Shown here: positions 42,879 through 54,302 of the stretch, piece after piece
Numbering within the stretch: the first letter of the stretch is position 1
Layout of the letters: each line of letters begins with the position of its first letter
Source of the DNA: Isochrysis galbana
Taxonomy: Eukaryota; Haptophyta; Isochrysidales; Isochrysidaceae
Assembly (NCBI GenBank): GCA_018136815.1
Contig: CM030943.1
Coordinates: 921,975 to 985,974, forward strand
Length of the DNA: 64,000 bases
Reading direction: 5' to 3'
Made by a program: the position numbers and the translations under genes
Notes under the pieces: generated by a model
Database searches by the model: none
Told to the model about the DNA's origin: nothing
The model's input: only the letters and a program-made list of their open reading frames with translations

Positions 42879-44186
42879 ATGCGTGGCTCGAGCCAAACGA
42901 CGACGACGCCCAGTGGCGGGCGCGCACCTGGCTCTCCGCTCAGCACGAGTCTCACACACCGCCACAGGGACGCCCCCCTCTCGCCACCCCGAGCCTACTC
43001 CAGCTCGAGGGGCGGCGCTCTGCACCATACTCTGCATGCAACAGCCGCAACAGAGCAGCCTTCCCTCGCCTCAAAGCCATCGCCACCCTCTGGTGGCACG
43101 CGATTATCGACGCACGCGTCGGGAGCAGCAGTGACACCCACACTCCGCACTCCTCCCCTCATTTCGTACGGCCTGCATGATAGATTGCACCTCTACAGCG
43201 GCCGTTCAAAGCACTCCTCGCGTCCGTGGAGCCGAGAGAACAGCCCGGCGACCGCCCGCACCAACAGCCTAGCAATTCGCCCTCAGCATACGTCACCACG
43301 CCAGATTGATTCGTGTTCACGTGCTTCTCGGGGATCAGCTGGAGGGGGAGTCCCCTCACCGGTAGGCTCCCAAAGCCCACGTACTGCTGTGGTGCCTAAG
43401 GGCACGGCAGCACAAATCAGTGCCCCCGATGACGTACTCTTTGCAAACTGCCTTCACCGTGGCCCATTTTTTGCCGTTGGCAACGGTGAACCGTACACCG
43501 GGAGCTCGCTGCTCAACCAAACCACTGGCGAGAGTCGAATGAGCCCTTCTCTCGATCGTCGCACGGGAAGTCCTGAGGCTAGGCGTGAGCACCCCTTTTC
43601 ACCGATGTCGTGCGCGTCAGACATTCTTGCAGACAGCAATTTCGACTTTGAGGTGGCGGAAGCCGTTGCTGTTGAGGAGGCGGCCAGGACGGATCGTGCG
43701 GTTATTGCTGCCGAGCTCCGTTCGAGCCGGCTAAGCCTGCTTGACCCCTTCAAGCTGGAAGGCCCCGCCGCTACTCCATCGGTGGCAGTGAGCTGTCCAA
43801 CAGCCTCCTCATGCTACACATCCGTCATGCCCAATTGCAAAGTCGCGGGCGCGCCCGAGGTGGGTGGCTCGGAGGGGAATCCGTATGCGCAACAGATCGA
43901 TGCCCTCACGGGGCAGGTGCAGGCTTTAACAGAGTGCCTGTGCGCAGAGCACGCAGCGCGAATGGAAGCGGAGAAACGGTTGGGAGAGGAGCAGCACATC
44001 TCGGTCGCTCTACGAGAGAGGGTACGAGCTTTACAGAACCAATTGGACGACTTAGGGGACGACTGTCACTCAAGCGCCAGCACGAATAGGGCGAGCTCCT
44101 TCGACGACAATGAGGCCTGTAAAGTCTCGTTGGGCAACGACGTCGCGCTCGTTCAAAGGACTGAAGACTATGGTGCACAATTGTAG
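42879..44186 (+). CDS. Hypothetical Ser/Pro-rich protein with C-terminal coiled coil
   Basis: Open frame of 435 codons from the first in-frame ATG (42879) to TAG at 44184-44186; the frame is open 36 codons further upstream without an ATG. Residues 1-270 are Ser/Thr/Pro/Arg-rich and probably disordered. About 275-330 is acidic and helical (FDFEVAEAVAVEEAARTDRA). About 365-425 is a predicted coiled coil (AQQIDALTGQVQALTECLCA, EHAARMEAEKRLGEEQHISV, ALRERVRALQNQLDDLGDD). I recognise no family. Composition and a single long frame argue for a real gene, but an upstream exon may be missing. Confidence 0.5.
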   Translation: MRGSSQTTTTPSGGRAPGSPLSTSLTHRHRDAPLSPPRAYSSSRGGALHHTLHATAATEQPSLASKPSPPSGGTRLSTHASGAAVTPTLRTPPLISYGLHDRLHLYSGRSKHSSRPWSRENSPATARTNSLAIRPQHTSPRQIDSCSRASRGSAGGGVPSPVGSQSPRTAVVPKGTAAQISAPDDVLFANCLHRGPFFAVGNGEPYTGSSLLNQTTGESRMSPSLDRRTGSPEARREHPFSPMSCASDILADSNFDFEVAEAVAVEEAARTDRAVIAAELRSSRLSLLDPFKLEGPAATPSVAVSCPTASSCYTSVMPNCKVAGAPEVGGSEGNPYAQQIDALTGQVQALTECLCAEHAARMEAEKRLGEEQHISVALRERVRALQNQLDDLGDDCHSSASTNRASSFDDNEACKVSLGNDVALVQRTEDYGAQL

Positions 44187-44491
44187 ATTGCAGTGATTCA
44201 GACTACCTACTTGTTCCATCAAGGAGCAGGCCACAGCGGCAGTGCAGTGGAGTTTGTCGTGCAAGTGCCAGTGCATCGCTACTAGGCTCCTCCGTTGACG
44301 ATATAGCACATGGGAGAGGGTTACTGATTACCTGTTGTGTTCTTCATTACAACGAACAGATATGTCCATGAGTTTGTGCATCGGGCATCGGCGGTCCTAC
44401 GCAGATCCTTGCAAGGGCGAACTGGTTGCTAGCGCATAACAGAGGTTCTTATGGGGAGCTCGAGGAGCTACTCTCGGGTTTAATGAGGCAA

Positions 44492-44800
44492 CCTACTCCA
44501 GCTTAGAGAGAGTAGGGGTCATGGGGGGGGGGGGCGCCTCGCGCACCTCCCACAGGCGCACGCCTGGTTCGCATGGCCCGTACGCCGTGGCCGTTTACGC
44601 CACGACCCCAACCTCCAACCCCCCCTCCCGCCCTCGCTCTGGCCCCCCCGGCTGCCGCCTGATCAACAGGTGCATCGTGAGGGCCTCTGGAGTCCAGGAG
44701 ACAGGAGAGCCAGCGAGGGAGGGGCAGAGGAGGCCAGGGCCGGCCCAGACCCAGCATTGGGCTAGAGGGAGTAGCGAGACTAACATTCATTGATTTTATC
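44492..44800 (+). repeat. Dispersed repeat family D, copy 4 (partial)
   Basis: It begins with the stem CCTACTC ... GAGTAGG (44492-44498 with 44510-44516), then GGTCATGGGGGGGGGG. The body retains GGCCTCTGGAGTCCAGGAGA and GCCAGCGAGGGAGGGGCAGA. It is shorter than other copies and ends before the transposase gene. Confidence 0.65.
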
Positions 44801-44872
44801 ATTACTCTAGAGGCTGCCGCTTCGTGCGCGTGCCCGCTTCGTGGGCGTGCCCCTGTTCCCCCCCAGGCAATC

Positions 44873-47175
44873 ATGGCCCCCAGGAAGCCCGCCAGCAAGC
44901 CCAAGCCGCCGAGGGGCCACTACACAGTCCATGCCCGCGATACGCGCGCAGAACAGCGGGCGCGCGTCGTCGAAGACGTGCGCAGAGCAGCCGCGCACTG
45001 CCGCTCGCACAGCGTTGGCGTCAAGGCCGCGCTTGCAACAGGGCATTTCCCGGAGGCAACGCGCGGCAAAGTGGCGTGGGAGCTGAAGAGGGGCACCTCT
45101 GATGATGACTCCCCACGGGATGCCAACCAACAGCTTCTCACAAACGCTGAGAGGCTCAAGTTGGCATCTTGGGTTCTGGCTCGCGCTGACGTTCACGACC
45201 CCCAAAACAGGCACCAGATTTCTGTAAAGGTACGCGCTGTGCTGGCAGAGCGGCACAGGTTCAACAAGACTAAGAAGTACGGCAAGGGTACTATTCCTCT
45301 CAACACGCCGGAGCTCAACCACCTCAATTCCAACATCGACCTGTCTCACACATTCTTTCAACGCATCTATCCATGGTGGCGGGCTCGTGGTATCGACATC
45401 ACCGAAGGGGTTTCGAGGGCAGAGGAGGAGAAGAGGTCACAAAAGCACAGGGAGGCCGTAGTAGAGAACCATTTTTTCGGCGAGTATGGGCTGGAGCGCG
45501 AGCTGATTGACGCAGGCGTGATGGATCCCCACACAAAGGTAAGTCATGCACGCCTCTGTCTCTCGCACGCGCACCGCGCACAACGCACCACGCATGCACA
45601 ACGCTAACCTCTTTCACAAACGCTCACCCATAGGTAATCAAAGACCCAAGGCGGCTGTTAAACGGCGACGAGACACCGCAGCCGCTAGACGTGCCGCAGA
45701 AGGGGCGGCGGGCGAAGGTGGCAAAGAGGAAGGGTAAGGCAGCACGGCAGCTTACAGGCGGGAACAAAGAAACGGTCACTGTAATGATGACATGGGACGC
45801 TTCTGGTTGGAATTATGGGGTGCAGCTTGTGGTGAAGCGGAAGTGGGCCACAGGAGACATGCTCATCGAGTGTCCTCCAGGGGAGTGCACATTCGACGAT
45901 CGGGTCGACGTCACACGCCTGCAAACGCGCTCGTGCTTGCCCGTTCACTCGGCGGAGGGCATGCAGACAGAGGAGACGTTCCTCCATTACATCCACCGTC
46001 TCGACGAGTGGATCTCCCAGCGCAGCGCAGTGGAGGCAGCCACAGGTGGTGAGCCCATTCAGCGCCCGGTTGTCCTCATGTTGGACAACCACTGCTCTCG
46101 CTTTAGCGACGACCTTCTACGTAAGACCAGCGGGCCTGCAGCAGAGCTTGGCATACGTATCTTCACGGAGGAGTCAGGCACCTCGGGCTTCTTGCAAGCT
46201 TTGGACCAGTTCAACTCTTCATTTCACAGGTCATATAATAAGGCTAGGGACGCATACAAGGATGCACACTTAGCCGTGCACGGCCACCCACTCAGCCACC
46301 TCGCCCTTGCTGACTTCCTAGGCATATTGGGGGGTAGCAAGCGCTTGGGAGTCCCCGGCATGTGGTTCTCCTGGTGCGATAGGTACGACATCATCAAGGC
46401 GTGGAAGCGTGTTGGCATCGCAGGTAACAGGTTGTGCCCTCAGCTAGTGGACCGATCCAATTTTGTTGATCAAGATGCAGAGTTGGCCGCGGCCCGGAGG
46501 GACGCTTCGGTGTCTTCACCCGGTCCATCCTCTTTGGCAGAGGCCAAGCGCACGCCGCCGGGTTTGCGGCGCGGAAGTCTAGCAGCGGCGAATGCGAAGC
46601 TGCAGCAGCTGGAGCAATTTGCAAAGAAGCTTGAGGAGAAGGCACAAGCGCCGTATGATCCTTCGCGTGGAGTGTTGTCGTTGAGTTCAGACGCCCCGAG
46701 CGCGCGGCAGGGTGGCACTGGGTCGGATGATGACTCTGATGCGGCTGACGGCGACAGTGCGAGTCCCGTGCGTGCGCGTAGGCGGCTGGTGCAATTGTCC
46801 GGATCTTTCACTCTTAGGGACATGTGGGGAGAGAAGCAAAAGAGGCAGCAAGAGGCAGCAAAGGTAGAGGATGCAGCTCAAAGAAAGAAGGCCGCGCGGC
46901 TGGAGAAGCGCGCCGAAGATGAGGAGCGGTCTCGTGTTCGGCGTGACGCCTTCGTAGCGTGCAAGGATGTGTGCATGTGTGCGATTGTTCCGTGTCCGTG
47001 GGAGGGGTTCATGTTGTGTGACAACTGTGGGAACTTGAAGAAAGGGTGGTGCAAGAAGAGAGAGTGTGTGAAGTGGCGCAAGAGTCCCGTTTCAGTGGCT
47101 AGTGCCCTCGTTGTGGGCCTTGAGAGTGGTGTTTGTGCCTCCGGCGCCGCCTCCGACGTTGGGGCCTGTCCATGA
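44873..47175 (+). CDS. Tc1/mariner/pogo-type DDD transposase
   Basis: Exons 44873-45538 and 45634-47175 (GT-AG, phase 0), 735 aa, no internal stops. The N-terminal 220 residues are basic and helical, likely DNA-binding. The DDE_1-type catalytic core has Asp234 (LLNGDETPQPLD), Asp373 (VVLMLDNHCSR) and Asp413 (FLQALDQFNSSFHRSYNKA). The last two are separated by 39 residues, a DD39D arrangement. After the core come a coiled-coil stretch (about 525-545), a Ser/Asp-rich linker, a Lys/Arg/Glu helix and a Cys-rich end (CKDVCMC, MLCDNCGNLKKGWCKKREC) that looks zinc-binding. The gene should cut and paste an element with TA target sites, but I found no matching inverted repeats close to it. It could mobilise the TA-flanked foldback elements here; that is speculation. 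Confidence 0.85.
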
Positions 47176-47454
47176 GGCTCCTGGTTCCGTGCGCGTGCGT
47201 ATGTAAAATGTCATTGTGAGTCACCATGTGCATCAATCAGAAAAAAAAGCACATGTCGGCGCACAGCATGCCTAGGGGCATCTTTTATCCAGTGGCAGCC
47301 ACCTCTAGTTGTCAACGGGCCGATTTTCATTTTCACCCATAGAAATGGGGCATGCCCATGAAGCGGCAGCCTCTACGAGACAACCGAAGTCTCAAAGATC
47401 AGACCGCGAGGCTTCTCCACCCTCCTCTCCCCCTTTCGGCGTGTGGGGCGCGGC
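47176..47454. other. Spacer between transposase and COG2
   Basis: No gene. A C/T-rich run (about 47412-47436) lies just before the COG2 start. Confidence 0.4.
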
Positions 47455-50400
47455 ATGGCGATGCTGCTGCCCTCCGAATGCGACCTCTCCTCTCGGCGGC
47501 GCGAGCTGTGCGCGGAGCTCGAGGAAGTGAGCGCGCGGATTCGCGAGTCCGTCGACATCGCCCAGTTCCGCACCCTCGAGCGCGACCTCTCCCGCCATGA
47601 GGGCGCGCTCGATGGGCTGTGTGAGTCTCTCGCCGGGCACGAGAGCCGCTGCAGAGAGCTCGCAGCCTCGCTCGCTGCGCTCATCGGGCGTATGGAGGCG
47701 AAGCTCGAGGAGAAAGTTGCGTTACAGGAGCAGCGTGAGCGCCTTCATCTCCTCCTGCGCCTCGCGCAGACGCAGCTCCACCTCGAGCAGCTGCTCGATG
47801 GCGTGAGTGCTGTGGCGGTGAGAACCGACGGAGTGCAGCAAGAGGTCCGTGTCTCATAAGCCAGTCGCAAGTGCCAAACAACGGTGGCGCGTTGGCATGT
47901 GTGTGTTCCCTGCTCCTCGCATCAGCTCGCGTCGTCTTTCCTGCGCAGGTACAGACGGCTCAGACCCTGGCCAACCTTGACGAGATTCTTCGTGCTGCAC
48001 GAGCGATGGGCCTGCTGCGTCTCCTACGGCAGCGCGGGGCGGAGCAGCACCTTAAAGCAGTCCAGCTCTCCACGGAAGCTTGGGAGCTTGTGCAGCGACG
48101 TCTACTCTCGCACCTCACGGCTTCACTCCGCTCCGCTCTCGAGGCCCAGGACGAGGAGTCAGTGGTCAGGACCATCTGTGGATTTGTGGACGCAGGCAGC
48201 ATGGCAGAGGCGGAGCAGTGGATTCGGCTGGAATGGATTGCACCACGGCTGACGCAACGTCTTCGTGCCGTAGCTCAAGCAGGGGAGCGGGAAGCCTTCG
48301 CAAAGATTTGCAAGATTGTGAGGAGGGCAGATACTTGCATTGCCCATCAGCTATGGCGCCCCAGCCGGAAGGAGACGAGTTGGGCCCAAGGGCCCTTCTC
48401 ATCCATCCATCACCATCACATTTTTGCCTGCGCCGCGTGGGATTGCAGTAGCAAACTCGCGTGCCGTGTCTGCAAGCCCTGCAAGCCAGTGTCTAGGAAA
48501 CTTTGAAGCTCCTCACTGCTCACACCCTCTATGACAGATCCTCGATTTTGCCCATGGGCCGGAATTTGCGCCACTCCTCTCTCCTCGACTATTGGCTATC
48601 CGGCCTCCACTGCACCTCCTGGCCTCCACACTCTGGTTGGAGTGCAATCGCATCCTCAAAGCTTTGCCGAACGTCTTTGGATCCCTTGCGGGCATCCCTC
48701 CAGCATTTCACGCCGCGTACATAGCTGCACTTCAGATGCAGGTGAAGATGGAGCCCGAACGAAGGGTGGCCTTGCCTCTTGGTTGTCACGTGCAGTGAAC
48801 GGATGGCCCCATGGGTAGCTGGCCAAAGCAAATCCTCAGGGGCACCATACTAGATCGCGAGAGACAAACATGCTTCTCACGCGTAGTGTTGGAATTTGGC
48901 TCCCTCGGCGCTCTTTCTCGCAGGAGGAGCTCGAAGGAATGCTACCGACTGTTGCCGAACGACAGTACCTACGATGCCATCCTGCAACAGCAGATCTGAT
49001 GCGCCGTTTTAATCTCCCCATCTACTTTCAGCTACGTGTGCAGGTGTAGAATTAATGGGTGGCCGGATTGAGGGTTGCCTCGCTCGCAGTGCTATCTCTA
49101 CTCACTCCATAGTCGAATCAAAGGCTCTCTGTACTTTTTCAGAGAGGCCATGTGCCGTTTTCCTAAGCTAAATCGTTCTTGTCTTCGCAAGTGGAGCCCC
49201 TAATTTTCAAGCTTGCTCGGACACCATTTCCTCGTAGGAGTTTGCGAGGGCTCTCGAAGCTTCACTGACTCCTATGGAGTGTGCGGTGCACTTGCAGCCG
49301 GCCGAAGCCTCAGAAGGCTCTCCCAGTTCGCTCGCAGTACCCTCCGCACCCACCAGATTACGGACAGCGGCAGCTATTACGTTGGTGAGGTGCGTGCAAT
49401 GCTGCTTCGCACCGGATGTATTCCTCCGGCCTCTATGCAGCCGATTTTTTCGACTCGCAATCCTGGTAAGAGCAACACCAGCCACATCTCTCATGCTTCC
49501 TAATGTTGCTTTAAACATCGTGCCCGCCGTCTTCGGGCAACTCGATCCTTCCACTTGCCCCGGTCATGCGGTTGAAAGTGCATTGCCCACAATCCGTTCT
49601 CCTAGACTCATGCCCACCCGCCGCATGCTCCATTCCTTTATTTGCCATTAGCTCATCCTGAGGTTCAACTCTTGGGCTACTTCAAGGAGCAAGGCTACTT
49701 TCGACCCCGGCGCAGCGCAGGCCCCCCCCAGCATCTCTCCGGCCTCTGCGGCGGGCGCTTCGGAGGCACCAGGCATTATTGCCACACGCAACGACCGGGC
49801 CTTATTGTTCTTTGATGTGCATGGGGTTATGCTCTGGACACGCGAGGTCCTCGAGCCGGCGCTACCAAGGCTACTCATGCTCGAAAGCGCCAAAGAGGAT
49901 CTGAAGGTGCGTCTTGGGCCCATGAGATGATGGAGAAAGCACCTGCATGCTTCCGTGGTGAGGGTGGGGTTCGGCAAGGCTAGTACACCATGAGGGAAAG
50001 AGGGCGAGGATGATCGAGCACCTCAAAAGTGGCGCAAGATGCGTACCGTCATGCTTGTGTTTCCATAGAGTTCGCAACCCACATACTCCTTGTCCATCCC
50101 AATCCGCGCGCAAGTGATCAAACATGGTCCGCTGCTAAGGTGCTCTTCCTTCTTTGCAAACAGGAGTCTTGTGTGCAAGCTCTACGTGAGGTTTCCACGG
50201 AGCTCTCAAGCACATCTTCTACCCTACGCAACTCGGTGCTAAATCAGATCATCTCTCAATGCGTGGCTCAACTTGCTCCTGCACGTGCCATCCCTGCGCT
50301 GTACTGCATGACCGGCCGAGCTATGCCCACCTCGCCATCTCTCTTCGTTGGCGAGCTCCTCCGCCCGCTACGAACCTTCCTAACGGACTTTGACGCGCAA

Positions 50401-50736
50401 CTCACACCTCACTCAAGGCAAGATTGGTCCCGCGACACCGCCACCGCTCTTTCCAAGAATTACGCGCAGCTTGCGTCGGGAATGCTCGATACCGTGCGCA
50501 AAAACGAGGACGCCATCCGCAGATATGGTAGCAAAAAGCAGGCAATAGATAATGGTGAGTCCCCACCCGAGCGTGACTCGGACAAGGTCTGCGTTCAGCT
50601 CTTCTTGGATGTCGAGGCGTACGGTTCTCAATTGAACGACCTTGGCGTAAGCGCGGAGCTGCTTGCCGAGTACATAACGTTGGTCGATGTAGTCAGACCC
50701 GACCAGACGCTCTTGCAAAGGCTTGTGCAAGGGTGA
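47455..50736 (+). CDS. COG2: Conserved oligomeric Golgi complex subunit 2
   Basis: Seven exons predicted: 47455-47802, 47949-48317, 48538-48741, 48924-49043, 49238-49465, 49652-49906 and 50164-50736. All six introns are GT-AG and phase 0, giving 698 aa, near the usual 700-740. COG2 is part of lobe A of the COG tether, which captures intra-Golgi retrograde vesicles on the cytosolic face of the Golgi. The N-terminal coiled coil (about 10-110) is followed by the helical-bundle body. Family-specific features are MRRFNLPIYFQLRVQ in exon 4, CFAPDVFLRPLCSRFFRLAI in exon 5, and in exon 7 PALYCMTGRAMPTSPSLFVG and NEDAIRRYGSKK, then ERDSDKVCVQLFLDVEAYG, matching the conserved COG2 C-terminal domain. 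The N-terminus is a little short, so a small upstream exon is possible. Confidence 0.9.
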
Positions 50737-51790
50737 AGGGAACAGCAGGGCCGCTTAGGACTACTCAATATCACTGGCGACTTATTTTGCGTGGTCACCG
50801 AGTGGTGACCCATTCACTCACTCACGCTCGACGCCACTAAGGTCATAAAAAAGACTTCTTAAGATGACATCGCGGCTACTACCCAGAAAGGACACCGCAC
50901 AATCTTTTTTTAAAGTAGGAGTCAATGGGGAGGCGCCTCGCCGCAGCATTTCCCCCCCCCTTGCTGAAGCGGCAGAGTTTCTGGTGCGGTGTACATAGGG
51001 CGTTGTCTTCCGAAAAGACGCCGAGTTGTGAACTTTTCAATATGAAGTGGCCATCCGGAAGTGCCCGCGATGTCGGGTAGAGCGCCTGTCTTTCCCATGG
51101 TCAACAAGTGAAACGGGCGGGCTGCGGCGCCGATCTGGCGCGTCTCTCGATCTCGTGAACCGAGTCGCAGCCGATCTCTCATCGCCCTCTCGATCTCATT
51201 TTGTCGCCCTTGTCTCCACAGACCGATGGACCGACGGACGTCACCAGCACGAGATGATATCGTAAATGATGACATTACTCACATTACCTCCGCTTGCTGT
51301 CTGGGGAACGGCTGCTGGTTTTGGGGGGTGGCACAACGGGATATATATTGAATAAACAAAGACTTTTCTCACAGTGCCATCGCCGGCTTGGGCCCCGAGC
51401 GACCGCTGGCTTCGGGAGGGGGGGCGGGGGGGAGGAGGGGGGGGGCCGGCACCCGGGGAGAGAGCCGCGAGAGGCGAGGCGGGAGAGGAGAATTCTCTCG
51501 GGGAAGGATTAGAGAGGGTGAGGGCCTGGCGAAACAACTGTAATGCGGCGACCGGTAAACATCAGTTCTCTGTCGTTCACCGACAAATGATTTGACAACT
51601 CTACGATAGATAGATTTATTTATGAGAGACCAAAATACCAGACCAGCTGTTTACGTTAATGTTCTCATCATATACTGTAATAATTCCCGGTCCCAGGGGG
51701 GTGCCCCCAGGGTTCCCGCCCGTCCTCCGCGCCCAGAGTCCCCCCGCGGAAAGAGTGAACGCACGGCGTGCACATTCCTGGAAGTTGCTA
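50737..51790. other. Intergenic after COG2
   Basis: No gene recognised. G-run and C-run rich (50953-50961, 51418-51446). Confidence 0.35.
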
Positions 51791-52175
51791 TGCGCACGCA
51801 CGGCGCCCCGCGGGGGGGGCCGATGCACACCGCGCCGTGCCCATGCACGGCGTGCACAATGTGATTGCAAGTCATCACACGTGCTCCGTAGAAGTATTAA
51901 GTATATTGCACGTTTACGTAATTGTGGGCTTTAGGGGGAACGCAGATGAAAACGCACCTTCATGTAAGTCTATGCGCACGCACGGCGCCCCCGCGGCGGG
52001 ACCGATGGACATCGCGCCGTGCCCATGCACTGCGTGCACAATGTGATTGCAAGTCATGCTCCGCGAAGAAGTAGCACGTCTACGTAGTTGGGCCTTAGGT
52101 GAAACGCAGATTGCGCACGCACGGCGTCTCCGCGGGGGAACTGGTGCCCATGCACGGCGTGCACACTGGTGCAAG
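51791..52175 (+). repeat. Tandem repeat with GCACGGCGTGC palindromes, about 2.4 units
   Basis: Units start TGCGCACGCACGGCGYC at 51791, 51973 and 52112 (spacings 182 and 139 bp; the third is partial). Each holds CCGTGCCCATGCACGGCGTG or a variant, then ACAATGTGATTGCAAGTCAT, a GTAGTT/GTAATT stretch and AACGCAGAT. The short palindrome GCACGGCGTGC occurs near the end of units and also just upstream (about 51761). Confidence 0.85.
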
Positions 52176-52439
52176 CGAGAAAAAAGTTGTTATGCCAGCA
52201 CGGCGCCCTAGCCTTTCATTGAATTTTAAAGTATTGGTGTATACATAACTATGGACATTTGATCGCTCAATTCGACTCATTCATGCCCCACAATTGAAGG
52301 AACGACACCTTAAAGATGATTTGCTTTAGGGGGTGCGGGATGTCCCAAAAGCTCACTCTCAGCCACATCAAAGGCATTGAAGGTTAGAGTTAGAGTCCTT
52401 AGTTTTCATGGATTTTCAAGGACACCGTCCTTAGTTTAA

Positions 52440-52985
52440 GGACAAAATTTTCTAACCGCTCGAGCCATGCCTTTTGGCATGTGCTGAGCACTCAACACAC
52501 CCAGCCAGACCTTCCCAGACCGCGCAACGCAACTCGCACTCCCTCGCCCTCGCCCAGACCCACACCAAATCGTACTGACCCCCCCCAACCTTCTCTGAGC
52601 CACAGACCCATAGGGCACCCAGGGGGCCAGCAAGGGCAGCGCAGGGGGCAGTGGAGGCTGGGGCCCAGCCCCTCCTGGCCCCCCCACCTCTCCCTCGCTC
52701 GCCTCGCTGGCCCTGGGTGCCGCCCAGAGGCCACTGTCTGCCTGGCGACCAGCGACCAGGGGTGGGGGGGCGGGGAGTCAGTACGAGAGCAAGCCCGATC
52801 GGGCCTGGGAGTGCGGCTCGCAACCCGCGCCTACTTGGGTCTGGGTGGTTGTGTTGAATGCCCTGCTCATGCCAGAAGGCAGAGCATAGGGGTTGACCGA
52901 CAGGCCCCCCGGAGGGGAATTGGTGCCTGAGAGGGGGGACGCGAGCGCGCCCCCCCATGCTGAACTAAGTATAAACTTAGTTCAG
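52440..52985 (-). repeat. Dispersed repeat family D, copy 5
   Basis: On minus it begins with a perfect 11-bp hairpin (CTGAACTAAGT-TTAT-ACTTAGTTCAG, 52985-52960), then CATGGGGGGGCGCG. The body shares the CCAGCGAGG/CGAGGGAGAGG and GGCCCCAGCCTCCACTGCCC words with copies 2 and 3. Confidence 0.8.
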
Positions 52986-53148
52986 GTTATTTCACGATAT
53001 AGATGAGCCAAGTGCGCCACCTTCCCTAAGGCTGGTGCCATTTGTCATTTGCCACCCGACACATCTAGGTTCCCAAGCCGAAGAAAGCAATTCTAGTTGT
53101 ACGGTGTGCACTCCTTGGTCGAGGCAAGCTAGAAGCGCTAGTGGAGCC

Positions 53149-54302
53149 TCAGAAGCCTTCCAAAGCACACGGCTCAACGACGATTCTAGTTGCAGGATCT
53201 CCGTCGCAGCTGCTCCGCAAGAGCTGCTCCTGCATGACATTCAGGCGGACAATATCCCCGGGTGCGGCCAGTCTCAAGTAGGCGCATTCGAGAGGATTCG
53301 CCTCGTTTTGTAGGGTGCCATCACTAGCCCCTAGTGAGCCTACCGCTTCAGTTTGATCCATGGCCACGAACGACGAGCCCGTCTCCGTCATGTTCACACG
53401 GGAGCTTTCATCATCTCCTTTCCTTTCACCCAATCCATGCGGCCCTCGCAGATGTAAGGGCCCGAATTGCACGCGCCGAAGCTCGAAGACCGGAAGGCCA
53501 GCTGCAGCTAGCAAACGACGCACAACCCGATTGCGTCCTATCGCGATACTAAGACGCAAGACAAATGCAGTCACTCGTGGTATCTTCACGGTTGCCTCCT
53601 CGCACACGGGGTTACGGTCCTTGTTTAAGAAACAGCCAAGGTGTGACGCCGAAGCTTCGTCTAGCGAAGTCGTCATTAGCCGAGAGGCATCGTGAGTAGC
53701 GTCTACGTTTGCCAATGGAACTGCTTGCTCTGTGATTGCTGTCACAGATTGGCCACCGGCTTGCCTTGTGCGACTAGACGCACCTGCGCGGCGTTTGGCG
53801 TTTTTCGGCCCGCTTCGACGAATGTGAGTCGGTGGGGGAATCTGGTACTCACGCACTACTTCGATTGTCGACAGCTTGGCAGGACCATCTGTGGCAAGGG
53901 TGGCGGGGACAGATAGCGGGCCGATGCACACATCTGAGATCCGGATGGCAGCGTGAACGCCTGACCTGCAAGATCAACGCCTGCACAGAGGCGTGCGAAT
54001 TGCTCATTGCTCGGCCTGGTTGGCGCACGCAAACGCACAGTCGCCTCGTACACCTTTGGAACTGCTCCCGGCCTTAACAGCCGCTCAGCAAGTACACCAT
54101 CATCAGTGAGGAGGAGGAGGCCATCCGTCTCCTTGTCGAGTCGCCCAACGGCGGAGATACGCCCACCCTCTACCCTGCTCGGCGCCAGCCTCGCGATGAA
54201 GTCGTTGAGCACAAGCCTGCGGCCGGAGCCGGTGCTCGTGGGCGGCGAGCGCTGCTCCACTGTTAGGTGCACTGGCTTCCACATGGCATAGATGGCCGCC
54301 AT
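53149..54302 (-). CDS. RsuA/RluB-family pseudouridine synthase
   Basis: Exons 54302-53966 and 53888-53149 on minus, joined over a 77-nt GT-AG intron in phase 1; the junction rebuilds LADGPAKLSTIEVV, as expected for the family. 358 aa. Start MAAIYAMWKPVHLTV is the first ATG after a purine-rich tract. The catalytic motif AVGRLDKETDGLLLLTDDG gives Asp56 as nucleophile. The later motif IGRNRVVRRLLAAAGLPV and ELRRVQFGPLHL completes the fold. The enzyme isomerises a specific uridine in rRNA. There is no S4 domain and no obvious targeting sequence, so compartment is unclear. A 70-residue low-complexity stretch (after EVVREYQIPPP) interrupts the fold; a strong GTGAGT donor inside it (about 53848) suggests an in-frame retained intron. 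Confidence 0.88.

Noticed and set aside
53847-53931. Independent gene starting at the ATG at 53931
   Set aside because: Its frame is the second exon of the pseudouridine synthase; splicing 53966/53888 restores the family motif LADGPAK.
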